From JADGRF01 sp036382515 (GTDB lineage: Bacteria > Myxococcota_A > Polyangia > Polyangiales > JAFGIB01), in assembly GCA_036382515.1 (NCBI GenBank), contig DASVHQ010000436.1, positions 1 through 58,961 of the forward strand: a stretch of 58,961 nucleotides of DNA, in the 5' to 3' direction. Of the stretch, positions 41,376-50,661 are shown piece by piece; positions within the stretch are counted from its first letter, which is position 1, and every line of letters starts with the position of its first letter. The position numbers and the translations under genes were made by a program. Under the pieces are notes generated by a model. That model had not been told where the DNA came from, made no database searches, and saw only the letters and a program-made list of their open reading frames with translations.

Positions 41376-41722
41376 GAGATCCTGAGGGAAAAGCCCTCTC
41401 CTTCAGGGTATTCTTGTGGATCCACGCGCGTTGTGCGCACAAGTGCGCAATGTGATCCGTAATCCTACGCCGTGAGCTACGAGCCGGCCGTTCACCGAGG
41501 CCCGCGCTCGTGCCAGCAGCCCAAACGCTTGAAATTCGCTACTTCGCGGTGCGCGCCCGCGCATCACGCGGCGCCGCAAAACGCTCGTGTGCGCCACCGC
41601 GCAGCGCGCGTGCACCGCGCACTGCGTACGCGACGCACTCGGCCACGCGGCCGGACCGCACGAGCCCTACGCTTGCTGGCGCGGGCGCAGACGTGCTCGG
41701 CAGATCGGCGACGCGCTGCAAG
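41376..41722. other. Gene-free gap between csp and pdxH
   Basis: I see no supported gene here. Frames on both strands are Arg/Ala-rich shadow translations. The DNA is GC-rich with CGCG runs and no clear repeat. Confidence 0.6.
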
Positions 41723-42412
41723 TCACGGCTGCAGCCGCACGACCGACCACGTTGCGTTGTCGCGCGTGAACAGCCAGCGGTCGTGCAAGCGTCCTGCGCG
41801 CTCGTACCAGAACTCGATCGACGACGGCACGAGCAGCAAGCCTCCCCAGTGCGGCGGACGCGGCACCGCGGCGGCATCCCCGAAGCGAGCCTGCACCGCA
41901 GCCAGGCGTGCATCGAGCGCTTGCCTGTCGGCGATTTCGGCACTCTGCTCGGACGCCCACGCACCCAGCTGCGAGATTCGCGGACGCAAGGCGAAGTAGC
42001 GCTCAGACTCCTCGACGGGCAGGTTCACGACGCGACCTTCCACTCGCACTTGTTCGCCGAGCGAGGCCCAGTGGAACGACAGCGCTGCAAACGGGTTGGC
42101 TGCGAGCTCGCGCGCCTTGCGACTCTCGTAGTTCGTGAAGAACGCAAAACCGCGTGCATCCACTTGCTTGACAAGCACGAAGCGCACCGAGGGGTGGCCC
42201 TGCGCCGACGCCGTGGCAAGCGCCGCGCGAGTGGCGTCGAACGACTCGGATTGCGTGGCCCGCTCGAGGGAGCGCTGGAACCACAGGATCGGGTCGTTCA
42301 CCTCGACACCGTCAGAAAGGCGTTCTTCCACAGCTATCACCTCGAAGCGCGCGGGACGCAGGGCTTGCGCGTCGCGCAGCCGAGGTGTGGCGCTTTCGCG
42401 CGGGCATTTCAA
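41723..42412 (-). CDS. pdxH: Pyridoxamine 5'-phosphate oxidase
   Basis: The 229-residue flavoprotein oxidises pyridoxamine/pyridoxine 5'-phosphate to pyridoxal 5'-phosphate. Diagnostic parts are PSVRFVLVKQVDARGFAFFT and NYESRKARELAANPFAALSF (FMN site), SRISQLGAW-like RPRISQLGAWAS, and the C-terminal substrate motif WLFTRDNATWSVVRLQP. Length and motif order are normal. Confidence 0.93.
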   Translation of the reverse strand: MKCPRESATPRLRDAQALRPARFEVIAVEERLSDGVEVNDPILWFQRSLERATQSESFDATRAALATASAQGHPSVRFVLVKQVDARGFAFFTNYESRKARELAANPFAALSFHWASLGEQVRVEGRVVNLPVEESERYFALRPRISQLGAWASEQSAEIADRQALDARLAAVQARFGDAAAVPRPPHWGGLLLVPSSIEFWYERAGRLHDRWLFTRDNATWSVVRLQP

Positions 42413-42502
42413 GCCGCGCCAGGATTACCCCGCGGCCGGATGGGTACTTTTCGGCCAGGTGGTCGCGCATCCCAGACTGAACCGTGTTAGCGTCCCCGAG
42501 CC

Positions 42503-45500
42503 GTGGATCCGACCGCCGAGCAGCTCGTCAGCCGCCTCCGACGCGACCCCAACGACGCCGAGGCCTATGAGGCGCTGAAGGCTCATTACCGGGCCGCGTC
42601 GGACCTGGCTTCGCTTGCGAATCTGCTGGAGCGCTGGGCCGGCTACCAGACGATCGCGACGCTGGCCAGCGAGACCTACCTGGAGGCCGCCCGCACGACG
42701 CGCGCGGCCGGAAGCGAGGGCACGCGTACCAAAGCACTCTACCGCCAGGCGCTGCACAAGGACCCGGACAACCGCGAGGCCACTGACGAGCTGCTCGCGT
42801 TCCTCGAAGAGCTTGGCGATCACACCGAGCTGGCCGACTTCCTCGACGGGCACCTGCGCACGCTGGAGACGCACGACGACGCCGACCCTGCGGCCCTGGC
42901 CAGCCTGTACGCGCGGCTGGGTGACGTGTGGAAGACCACGTTCGAGCGGCCGGACGTCGCGCGTCCCTGCTACGAGCGCGCGCTCGAGCTCGACCCGACG
43001 TGCACGGTGGCCGCATACGGAGCGCGCAAGCTCGCGCAAGAAGCCGGCGACGTCGCGGACGCGGTGCGGTTCTACGCGCTCGAAGCCGAGGCGGAGACCG
43101 ACCTCGAGCGCAAGATCCAGCTGTATTCCAAGCTCGCCGAGGTGAGCGCAAACGCGCTCGGTGATCTCGATGGCGCCGTGCGGGCGCTGCGTGCCGCGCT
43201 CGCCCTTTCGCCGGGTGACATCCAGGTGATGCACCAACTCGCCAGCTACGTGGCCAAACGCGGAGCGCAGAAGACCGGCGACGAAGCCGTGCGGGATCAA
43301 CGCCGCGTCGCCGAGCTGTATTACCAGATCGCTCAGGGCGTCAGCACCGAGGACGCCGTGCCGTACCTGGAAGCCGCGCTCGCGGCAGTGCCCAGCCATG
43401 ATGGTGCGCTCGACCTGCTCGAGCGCCACGCCGCGAAGCTCGGCCAGAGCGAGCTCTTGCCCAAGTACTGGGTCGGATACCTGGCGCACGCAGCCGAGGG
43501 CCCCGAAGTCGATCAGCGTCGGATGTACCTGGCACAGGCCTACCAGCGTGCCGGACAGCTCGACGATGCCATCTACTGCCTGCAGCAGGCACAGTCCGAT
43601 GCGCAGGTCGCGGCTCTGCTGAACGCGCTGAAGGCGGAGCGCAACGCACGGCCGTCGTCACCGCCGCCGGCAAGCGTCGAGCACTCGCAGACCACACCCG
43701 AGACCGATGAGAGCGCGCTTGCCGCAGCGACCGAAGACGAGGGCGCAACCGATCGACCCACGGCCAGACCGCCGCGACGCGCGCGCTCTGCGACCCCGTC
43801 CGACCGACCGCTCGACGTCGCGCCACGCTTGACGCAGCTGCGTCGGCAGGTCCACGAGCTGGTCGCCACACGCAAGGGCGAGGAGGCGGCGGCGCTGTGC
43901 CGCGAGATCCTGACGCTCGAGCCCGCCGATCCCGAAGCCTTCTCGGTGCTCGAAAGCCACTACCGCAAGACGCGCGACCACGCGCAGCTCAAGCAGTTGC
44001 TCCTGGCCTCCACGCGCAGTGGAGGCCATTCGATCGACGCTCGCAAGCTGCGGCTGCGCGAGGCGGCGGCCATCAGCGAAGCCAAGCTCAAGGACGTGGA
44101 CGGCGCGATCGAGGCCTGGCAAAGCGTCGTCGCGCTCGACCCGACCGACAGCGATGCCGAGAAGAACCTCAAGCGCCTGCTGCAGAAGGCGCAGCGCTGG
44201 GACGACCTCGCAGGCGTGTTGGAGCGCGAAGCCCTCGCGACCACCAACACCGACGCGAAGATCGAGCTGATCTCGCAGATCGCAGCGCTGCACCGCGACA
44301 AGCGCAAAGACCTCGTGGAAGCGGCCGAGGCGTTGCGGCAGCTGCTCGCGCTCAAGCCCGACCCGGCGCTGCGGGACGAGCTGTGCCAGATGTTGCTCTC
44401 CACCGAGAACTTCGCCGAAGCGGTGCCGCTGCTGCGGGAGCGCGTGGTCGCGGCCGCGGACGAGCGCGAGAAGCTCAACGCCTTGCGTGCCCTGGCGGCC
44501 ACCCTCGACGACAAGCTGGGCGATGGCGAGGCCGCCTTCGATGTGTACACCGAGCTGCTCGGGCTGCGCGCGAAGGACCCCGACGTGCTCGATCACATGC
44601 AGCGCATCGACGAGAAGAGCGGCAACGTTGCGCGCCTCTTGTCGACGCTAGAGCGCCGCACCATGCTCGCGCTGCGCGGCGAGCGACCGGCGCTGTTCCT
44701 GCGGATGGGCGAGCTCGCCGAGAAAGAGCTCGCTGAGATCGACAAAGCCGCCGAGTACTACGGCAACGTGCTCGACCTCGAGCCGGGGCACGAAGAAGCG
44801 CTCTCTGCCCTCTACGCGATGTTCGAGCGCACGGCGCGCTACGAAGATCTGGTCGAGCTGCTACGCGAGCGCATCCTGGTCGAGAAAGAGCCGACACGAC
44901 GCGTCGAGCTGCACCGACGTGTGGCACGCATGCTCAGCGAGCACCTCGGCAAGCACGACGACGCAGCCGATGCGTATCGCGCACTGCTGGCCGCGAAGGA
45001 AGACGAAGAGGCGCTGCGCTTCCTGGTCGAGCGTGCTCGTGCGCGCGGCGCCGCACGCGACCTCGGGGATCTCTTGCCGCGTCTGCTGGCGCTCGTGACC
45101 GATGCGCAGGAGCGCAAGGCCCTGCTCTTCGAGCACGCCGAGCGCCTGCTTTCCGAGCTCGAGCGGCCGCGCGAGGCGATCGCCGCCCTGCGCGAGATCG
45201 TGGAGAAGCTCGACCCAGACTTCGAGCCCGCGATCACGCTGATGGCCGAGCAATGCGAGCGCGTTGGCGATCTCGATGGGCTGGCGAGCGCGTTGCGCAG
45301 ACAGCTCGACCAGAGCCAAAACCCCGAGACCCAGATCGCGCTCGCCAAGCGCCTGGTGGAACTCTATGAGGGCGAGCTCGCCGACCCCACCCAAGCGATC
45401 GCGCACCTGCAGCGCTGGGCGAGCCTGGATGCACGCGACGTCGAGCCACGTCGCCGGCTGCAGCCACGGCTGCTGACTGCCGGTCGCTACCCCGAGCTGC

Positions 45501-48085
45501 TGGCGACACTGGACGAGCTTGCGAGTTCGGAAGAAGACTTCGAAGCCCGCGATCGAGCCACGTTGCAAGCGGCACGCATCGCCGCCGAGCACCTGGGCGA
45601 CATCGATGGCGCATGGGAACGCCTCGCACCACTGGCCAGCGAGTCTCACCAAGAGGCCTTTGCGCTGCTCGAAGAAATCGCGCACAAGTCCGGTCGAGCC
45701 ACGCAGCTGGCCGCGCTGTGTGTGCGCGCCGCGCAGGAAGCGACCGATTCCGAGCTTCAGGGCCGACAGTGGAGCGCCGCCGCGCGTGTCTATGCCACGG
45801 ACCTCGGAGACCCCGCGCAAGCTCTGGAGGCCGGCCTGCGCATGCTCGCGACCGACCTCGCCAACCGTGATTATCTGACGCAGGTCGACGGCTACGCGGC
45901 AGCAGCCGCCGCCTGGCCGCGTTTGAATCAGGTCTACGACAAGCTACTGAAGCTGGCGGCCGACGACGCGGAACGGGTCGACTTGCTCACGCGGCACGCC
46001 ACGGTGATCGACGAGCGGGCGGGCGACGCGTCCGAGGCGCTCGACCACCTCTTGCGCGCCTGTGCGCTCGCGCCCGGCGACGAAGCTCTGCTCGCACGCG
46101 CGGAGCAACTCGCCAAGCGCGCGGGACGCACCGAGGAATTGTTGGTGGTCTATGACCGCAAGCGAAGCAAGACCGCCGACGACGCCGGTAAGGTCGAGAT
46201 CCTGCTGCGTGCCGCGCGGCTGTGCGACAGCGCGCTGCGCGACCGCGACCGCGCCAACACCTATTTGAAGTCGGCGCTCGCCGTGGCGAAGGCCAACGCG
46301 ACGCTCTCGGCCGAGGTGGTGAGTGCCGCGGAGCAACTCGACAAAGAGCACCCGGCGCACGGCGGAGACGAGGCCCTGCGCAGCCTGGTACGCGCGCACC
46401 GCGAGATTGCAGAGAAGGCCGATCCAGAAACCGGCGCGCAGCTCTTGCTGCGCGCGCACGCGCTGCTCGGCGCTCGCCTGCACGACGAGCGCGCCGCGTT
46501 CGATCTGCTGCGGCAGGGAACCACGCTGTTCCCGACCCGCGACGACCTCTACGAGGCGTTCCTCGAGCAAGCCATCGCGCTCAAGCGCCTCGACGCGGTG
46601 GACGCGCACCTCTCGCGCGCCGTCGAGGACGCCATCGAGCCCAAGAGCGCGGCCATTCTGCTGGCGCGCCGCGCGAGCTTGCTGGAGGGCCCGCTCGGCC
46701 GCGCCCCCGACGCAGCCGACGTCTTCGCCAAGCTCCTGCAACTGCGACCAGACGACTCGCAAACCGCGGAGAAGCTGCGCGCCAGCTTGCGCCGCGCTCG
46801 CCGCTTCCAGGATCTACTCCTGGCCATCCACAAGCAGCTGCAACGGGTGAAGACGGCGGAAGAGAAGCTGGGGCTGCTCAAAGAAACCGCCACCACCTGG
46901 GAGCAGGATCTCAAGAACCGCTGGGAAGCACTCGATGCCTGGCGCAAGGTCGTGGACTTCGCGCCCGACGACGTCGATGCCCGGGCCGCGGTCACGCGCC
47001 TGGATCGCCGCTCGCTCGTCCCGCCCAAGCCCACGGCTGAGCTGTTCGCGGACGACGAGGAGCCCACGGATCCCCGTGATGCCCGTGGCGCCGCCGCCAT
47101 GGATTCCGCCGCGCACGAGCCCGACCACGGTGACCGCGGTGACCACGGTGACCACGGTGACCACGGTGACCACCACGGTGACCACGACGAAATAACCGAC
47201 ACCGTCCCGCCGCGCGAAACCGACGAGCCGAGTGCGAGCCAGTCCACGGCGTCCTCTACGTACGTGGATGCCGTGCCGCCCGCGGCGGCGGTCCCCGCAG
47301 AATTGCTCGCCGAAACGGCGCGCATGCACGCCGCCGACCGGCCACCGCAGACGCCAACTGACGACGACCGGCACCACGACGAGCACGAGACCGACAGCGA
47401 GCCCACGGTCGTGCCCACGGTCGTGCCCACTGCCGGCAATGCCGTGCAAGCTCCCGAGCCCAGCCCAGCACCCGAGCACGTGGCCGCGCCCGTCGCGGAG
47501 GCATCGGAGCTCGATCTCCTCAACCTCGACCTGCCACGAGCCGAGCCCAGCGGCGCGCGACCTGCGAGCAACCTGGCCGCCGCCCACGCTGCCACCGAGC
47601 CGTCAGCCCAGGACGACGCGCCCGACATCGACATCGATCTCATCGACGAGCCTGCGGATCCTGCGCCGGCGTTGTCGAACGCGCCGCCGCGCCTGACCAA
47701 GCCTCCGAGCCTGTCCCCACGACGCTCGCGCTCCGAGCCACCGCTGCCGCCAACAGCTGCACGCACGCCTTCTGCGCCACCGCCGCTACCGCCGACGCGT
47801 AGTCTTGGGTCCGCCCGCCCAGGATCGGTGCCGCCGCCGCTGCCAGCCCAGGCCCGCATGAGTTCGGCGCCGCCGCTGCCCCCAGTAGCACGGCGTACGG
47901 CGCCACCCGCGTCGCCACTGGCGTCGTCACGTGCGCCATCGCTGCCACCGCCACTGCCGCCCAGCGCAAGCACGGGTGGAAGGCCACCCGTACCGACGAC
48001 CAGCGCGGCACCGGCCGCGCCCCCGGACTCCGATCCGGGTCGAGTGGCGGCACGCCCACCGCCACTGCCTTCGCGCAAGCGCTGA
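42503..48085 (+). CDS. Very large TPR-repeat protein with disordered C-terminal tail
   Basis: The GTG start at 42503 gives 1860 residues. Residues 1 to about 1510 are tandem alpha-helical TPR-like units (e.g. AIEAWQSVVALDPTDSDAEK, YYGNVLDLEPGHEEALSALY). A charged linker near 385-440 interrupts the solenoid. From about 1512 the chain is disordered, with a DHG-repeat block near 1535-1555 (encoded by 9-bp GACCACGGT repeats at 47124-47190), an acidic middle and many PPPLPP motifs at the end. No signal peptide is seen. It probably scaffolds a large complex; function is unknown. Confidence 0.8.
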   Translation: MDPTAEQLVSRLRRDPNDAEAYEALKAHYRAASDLASLANLLERWAGYQTIATLASETYLEAARTTRAAGSEGTRTKALYRQALHKDPDNREATDELLAFLEELGDHTELADFLDGHLRTLETHDDADPAALASLYARLGDVWKTTFERPDVARPCYERALELDPTCTVAAYGARKLAQEAGDVADAVRFYALEAEAETDLERKIQLYSKLAEVSANALGDLDGAVRALRAALALSPGDIQVMHQLASYVAKRGAQKTGDEAVRDQRRVAELYYQIAQGVSTEDAVPYLEAALAAVPSHDGALDLLERHAAKLGQSELLPKYWVGYLAHAAEGPEVDQRRMYLAQAYQRAGQLDDAIYCLQQAQSDAQVAALLNALKAERNARPSSPPPASVEHSQTTPETDESALAAATEDEGATDRPTARPPRRARSATPSDRPLDVAPRLTQLRRQVHELVATRKGEEAAALCREILTLEPADPEAFSVLESHYRKTRDHAQLKQLLLASTRSGGHSIDARKLRLREAAAISEAKLKDVDGAIEAWQSVVALDPTDSDAEKNLKRLLQKAQRWDDLAGVLEREALATTNTDAKIELISQIAALHRDKRKDLVEAAEALRQLLALKPDPALRDELCQMLLSTENFAEAVPLLRERVVAAADEREKLNALRALAATLDDKLGDGEAAFDVYTELLGLRAKDPDVLDHMQRIDEKSGNVARLLSTLERRTMLALRGERPALFLRMGELAEKELAEIDKAAEYYGNVLDLEPGHEEALSALYAMFERTARYEDLVELLRERILVEKEPTRRVELHRRVARMLSEHLGKHDDAADAYRALLAAKEDEEALRFLVERARARGAARDLGDLLPRLLALVTDAQERKALLFEHAERLLSELERPREAIAALREIVEKLDPDFEPAITLMAEQCERVGDLDGLASALRRQLDQSQNPETQIALAKRLVELYEGELADPTQAIAHLQRWASLDARDVEPRRRLQPRLLTAGRYPELLATLDELASSEEDFEARDRATLQAARIAAEHLGDIDGAWERLAPLASESHQEAFALLEEIAHKSGRATQLAALCVRAAQEATDSELQGRQWSAAARVYATDLGDPAQALEAGLRMLATDLANRDYLTQVDGYAAAAAAWPRLNQVYDKLLKLAADDAERVDLLTRHATVIDERAGDASEALDHLLRACALAPGDEALLARAEQLAKRAGRTEELLVVYDRKRSKTADDAGKVEILLRAARLCDSALRDRDRANTYLKSALAVAKANATLSAEVVSAAEQLDKEHPAHGGDEALRSLVRAHREIAEKADPETGAQLLLRAHALLGARLHDERAAFDLLRQGTTLFPTRDDLYEAFLEQAIALKRLDAVDAHLSRAVEDAIEPKSAAILLARRASLLEGPLGRAPDAADVFAKLLQLRPDDSQTAEKLRASLRRARRFQDLLLAIHKQLQRVKTAEEKLGLLKETATTWEQDLKNRWEALDAWRKVVDFAPDDVDARAAVTRLDRRSLVPPKPTAELFADDEEPTDPRDARGAAAMDSAAHEPDHGDRGDHGDHGDHGDHHGDHDEITDTVPPRETDEPSASQSTASSTYVDAVPPAAAVPAELLAETARMHAADRPPQTPTDDDRHHDEHETDSEPTVVPTVVPTAGNAVQAPEPSPAPEHVAAPVAEASELDLLNLDLPRAEPSGARPASNLAAAHAATEPSAQDDAPDIDIDLIDEPADPAPALSNAPPRLTKPPSLSPRRSRSEPPLPPTAARTPSAPPPLPPTRSLGSARPGSVPPPLPAQARMSSAPPLPPVARRTAPPASPLASSRAPSLPPPLPPSASTGGRPPVPTTSAAPAAPPDSDPGRVAARPPPLPSRKR

Positions 48086-48206
48086 AGAGCTGTCCAGCAA
48101 TGGCTCATAGCGGCTTACGTCCTCGAAAGAATCCTCGAAATACACGAGTATTCCTGCGGTTCTTTCTGCGGGCGCGCTCGCTCTGCGCCGATTTCTGGAC
48201 AGCTCT
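48086..48206. repeat. Palindromic element A (121 bp)
   Basis: It begins immediately after the TGA of the TPR gene. The terminal repeats are AGAGCTGTCCAG and CTGGACAGCTCT (12 bp exact, one mismatch further in). An inner stem GAAAGAA (48125-48131) / TTCTTTC (48160-48166) encloses AATAC-ACGA-GTATT. It is the inverted counterpart of element B, with three differences in 121 bp. Confidence 0.9.
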
Positions 48207-48242
48207 CGAGAGGCAGCGGCGGGCTCAACTGCCTCAGCTGCC

Positions 48243-49241
48243 TCAGGCTTTGCCGCGCAGATGACGCTTGGCGATCTCGGCCCACTGACTCTGTGGATCG
48301 AGCGCCAGGTACGTTTCCCAGTGCGGGCGCGCTTTGTCTGACTGGCCGAGATCCTGATACGCCATCGCCAGATTGAAGTGCGCATCCGCGAACGACGGGT
48401 CGCTCGTCAGCGCACGCTCGAAACTCGCAACCGCCTGACCGATCTCGCATCGGTCGTAGAGCAGAAAGCCCAGGTTGTAGAGCGCCTCGGGCTGATCGGC
48501 GTCGACAGCGAGCGCACGCGCATAGAACTGCTCGGCCTGTGGCAACTGTCCGCGCTTGAACATCAGGTTGCCGAGATTGGTGAACGCGTTGGAGAGTGAG
48601 GGATCGAGCTCGACTGCGCGCAGATAGGCGGCTTCTGCGGCGCTCCAGGTCGACTCCTGCTCATCCAGCCGGCAGCCTTCGAGGTAGTGTTCGTACGCGC
48701 GGCGGTGATCGCTCTCGCGGCCGCTGCGCTTGAGCACCCGCACCACGTCGTCACGCAGCGAACTCACCTCGAAGTTGAGCTGGCCCTGCCCGGTGGTCGG
48801 ATCGTACGCACCGCGATCATCGCGCACGAGCAAGGTCTGCCCGTCCGCCACGATGCGCAACGAACTCAGCGGCCGCGACACCTTCGGCAACGATTCGCGC
48901 AGCGCCTGCAGACTGCGCCTGACACTGCGCAGCGCCACGCCTTCGTCGAGCAGATCCTTGGCCGCGCGGATGCCGATCAGATCCTGAAAGGTGTAGTAGC
49001 GCCGGCCGTTGATCTCGCCAGAACGCGCGATGAAACCGCTCTTTTCCCAGTAGCGCAGGCGACTCTCGCTCAAGCGAAAGAGCTTGGCCGCGTCCCGCAA
49101 GGTATACATATCGCCCAGCGGATCGCGCGTGGGTTCGTGCCCGCCTGGCGCCTCGTAGTCCTCGGGCTGCGCGCGCAGCGGCGCGATGCGCCGGCCCATC
49201 CGAGACGCGAAGTCGACGTGAATGATGTTGTCGTCGCTCAC
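48243..49241 (-). CDS. MerR-type HTH protein fused to TPR repeats
   Basis: GTG 49241 overlaps the stop of the upstream gene (GTGA), giving 332 residues. A MerR-like winged helix lies at about residues 45-115 (MYTLRDAAKLFRLSESRLRY, then RRYYTFQDLIGIRAAKDLL). A linker domain follows. The C-terminal half holds four or more TPR units (SNAFTNLGNLMFKRGQLPQA; PEALYNLGFLLYDRCEIGQA). It may be a regulator that responds to a protein partner through the TPR part. Confidence 0.82.
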   Translation of the reverse strand: MSDDNIIHVDFASRMGRRIAPLRAQPEDYEAPGGHEPTRDPLGDMYTLRDAAKLFRLSESRLRYWEKSGFIARSGEINGRRYYTFQDLIGIRAAKDLLDEGVALRSVRRSLQALRESLPKVSRPLSSLRIVADGQTLLVRDDRGAYDPTTGQGQLNFEVSSLRDDVVRVLKRSGRESDHRRAYEHYLEGCRLDEQESTWSAAEAAYLRAVELDPSLSNAFTNLGNLMFKRGQLPQAEQFYARALAVDADQPEALYNLGFLLYDRCEIGQAVASFERALTSDPSFADAHFNLAMAYQDLGQSDKARPHWETYLALDPQSQWAEIAKRHLRGKA

Positions 49242-49741
49242 CCGGACCTGCTCGTGCGCGAGGATACGCGCAGTGGGACCTCGAGGTCGACGTCGATGTG
49301 CAGGTGCTTGCCGTGGATGCGCACGACGATCTCGCACAGCAGCGTGCCGAGCGTGCGTCTGTGCACGCGTCGTGCAGCCTCGGCGCGCGCCAGGCGCATG
49401 GCACGCAGCCGAACGCGCACCGAACCGTCGATCGCATCCTGCAGCGGACCGAGCAGCGCAGTGCCGGTGAGCCCGCTACCGTGTGCCGCAAGCTTCGAAA
49501 GCTCGACCGAGATCATCGTGCTGCCGAAGTAGGTGCTGTGGCCGGTCGGCGCCACGCGCGCTCCGCCTTCGGACAGCACATCCGCGTGGTGGAAAATCGC
49601 TTCCTCGAGCGCACGGCTGATCTGCCAGCCGCCGCCGCGCGAACGCAGAGCGTTGCGGCGAGCCTTGGCGATGGGTTTGAGCTTGGACAGAGCGGACACC
49701 AGATGATCTGGTCCGCATCCTACATTTACATACGTTGGCAC
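49238..49741 (-). CDS. Unrecognised protein coupled to the MerR-TPR gene
   Basis: The 167-residue frame starts at GTG 49741 (an internal GTG at 49699 before SALSKLKP is possible) and its stop overlaps the next GTG. It has no membrane segment. It contains FHHADVLSEGGARVAP and FGSTMISVELSKLAAH in the middle and a basic, Arg-rich C-terminal helix. I do not recognise the family. Coupling suggests that it works with the MerR-TPR regulator. Confidence 0.6.
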   Translation of the reverse strand: MPTYVNVGCGPDHLVSALSKLKPIAKARRNALRSRGGGWQISRALEEAIFHHADVLSEGGARVAPTGHSTYFGSTMISVELSKLAAHGSGLTGTALLGPLQDAIDGSVRVRLRAMRLARAEAARRVHRRTLGTLLCEIVVRIHGKHLHIDVDLEVPLRVSSRTSRSG

Positions 49742-49850
49742 ACGAATTTCTCGACCGTCCGCCTACTCCGGGTGCATCGCCGTCGCTTTGACGGTAAGAG
49801 CAATCCCCCCCGCGAGGCGGCGCCACAGCCAGCCGAGAGAAGGCCCCGCA

Positions 49851-50531
49851 GTGACCTCCAGCCCCTCCATTCCCGCCCAACGCATGGCCCCGGTGTCGCA
49901 GCCGCTGGCGTTCCTCTCGGACGTCCACGGTAACCTCCCCGCGCTCGAAGCCGTGCTCTCGGATCTCGCCCGCCGCGCCGTGGTCGACGTCTTCGTCGCC
50001 GGCGATCTGATCCTGGGCGGCGACGCACCGATGGACGTCTGGAAGCGGCTGCAGCAAGTGCGCGCTCGCTGTGTGTGCGGGCCCAGCGATCTCGCGCTTG
50101 CTCGCGTGGACGCCGCCAGCTTGCGCGCGCAGGACGAAGCCGAAGCCGAGAAGGTGCGCGTCTTCGCCACCACGCAAAAGGCACTCGGCGAGCTCGTGCT
50201 CAAGCGCCTGGCGCAGCTGCCGCGCGAGCTGCGCGTGCCCATGATCGACGGCGGCGAGCTGCTCTTGGTGCACGGCAGCCCCAAAGATCACTTCGAGCCG
50301 ATCACCCACGACATGGACGAGCTCGACGTGCGCGCGCTGCTCGAGAACGATCCCGCAGACCTCGTGATCTGCGGCGGGACACACGTGCCTTTCCACCGCG
50401 TCGTCGACGACGTGCAGATCGTGAACGTTGGCTCCGTGGGCCAAGCCCCCGAGGGCCGCTTCGCCCACTACACGATCGTGTCACCGCGAATGACGGGTCC
50501 GGAGATCGAGCAGACCTGGGTCGAGTACTGA
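49851..50531 (+). CDS. Calcineurin-like metallophosphoesterase
   Basis: GTG 49851 follows GAGAAGG. The 226-residue protein has metallophosphoesterase motifs AFLSDVHGNLPALEAVL, VFVAGDLILGG, LLLVHGSPKDHF and ICGGTHVPFHR. It fits the YfcE/MJ0936-like group, which hydrolyses small phosphodiesters. Element B begins directly at its TGA. Confidence 0.88.
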   Translation: MTSSPSIPAQRMAPVSQPLAFLSDVHGNLPALEAVLSDLARRAVVDVFVAGDLILGGDAPMDVWKRLQQVRARCVCGPSDLALARVDAASLRAQDEAEAEKVRVFATTQKALGELVLKRLAQLPRELRVPMIDGGELLLVHGSPKDHFEPITHDMDELDVRALLENDPADLVICGGTHVPFHRVVDDVQIVNVGSVGQAPEGRFAHYTIVSPRMTGPEIEQTWVEY

Positions 50532-50652
50532 AGAGCTGTCCAGAAATCGGCGCAGAGCGAGCGCGCCCGCAGAAAAAACCGCAGGAATACTCGTGTATTT
50601 CGAGGATTTTTTCGAGGACGTAAGCCGCTATGAGCCATTTCTGGACAGCTCT
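50532..50652. repeat. Palindromic element B (121 bp)
   Basis: It begins directly after the phosphoesterase TGA and ends nine bases before the convergent CNNM-type gene. The terminal repeats are 16 bp and exact (AGAGCTGTCCAGAAAT / ATTTCTGGACAGCTCT). The inner stem is GAAAAAA (50572-50578) / TTTTTTC (50607-50613). In the opposite orientation it equals element A except for three bases. Confidence 0.9.
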
Positions 50653-50661
50653 TGAGCGCCT

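Noticed and set aside
47124..47190. 9-bp GACCACGGT repeats as a regulatory or iteron array
   Set aside because: They lie in frame in the TPR protein and encode a DHG repeat in a disordered tail.
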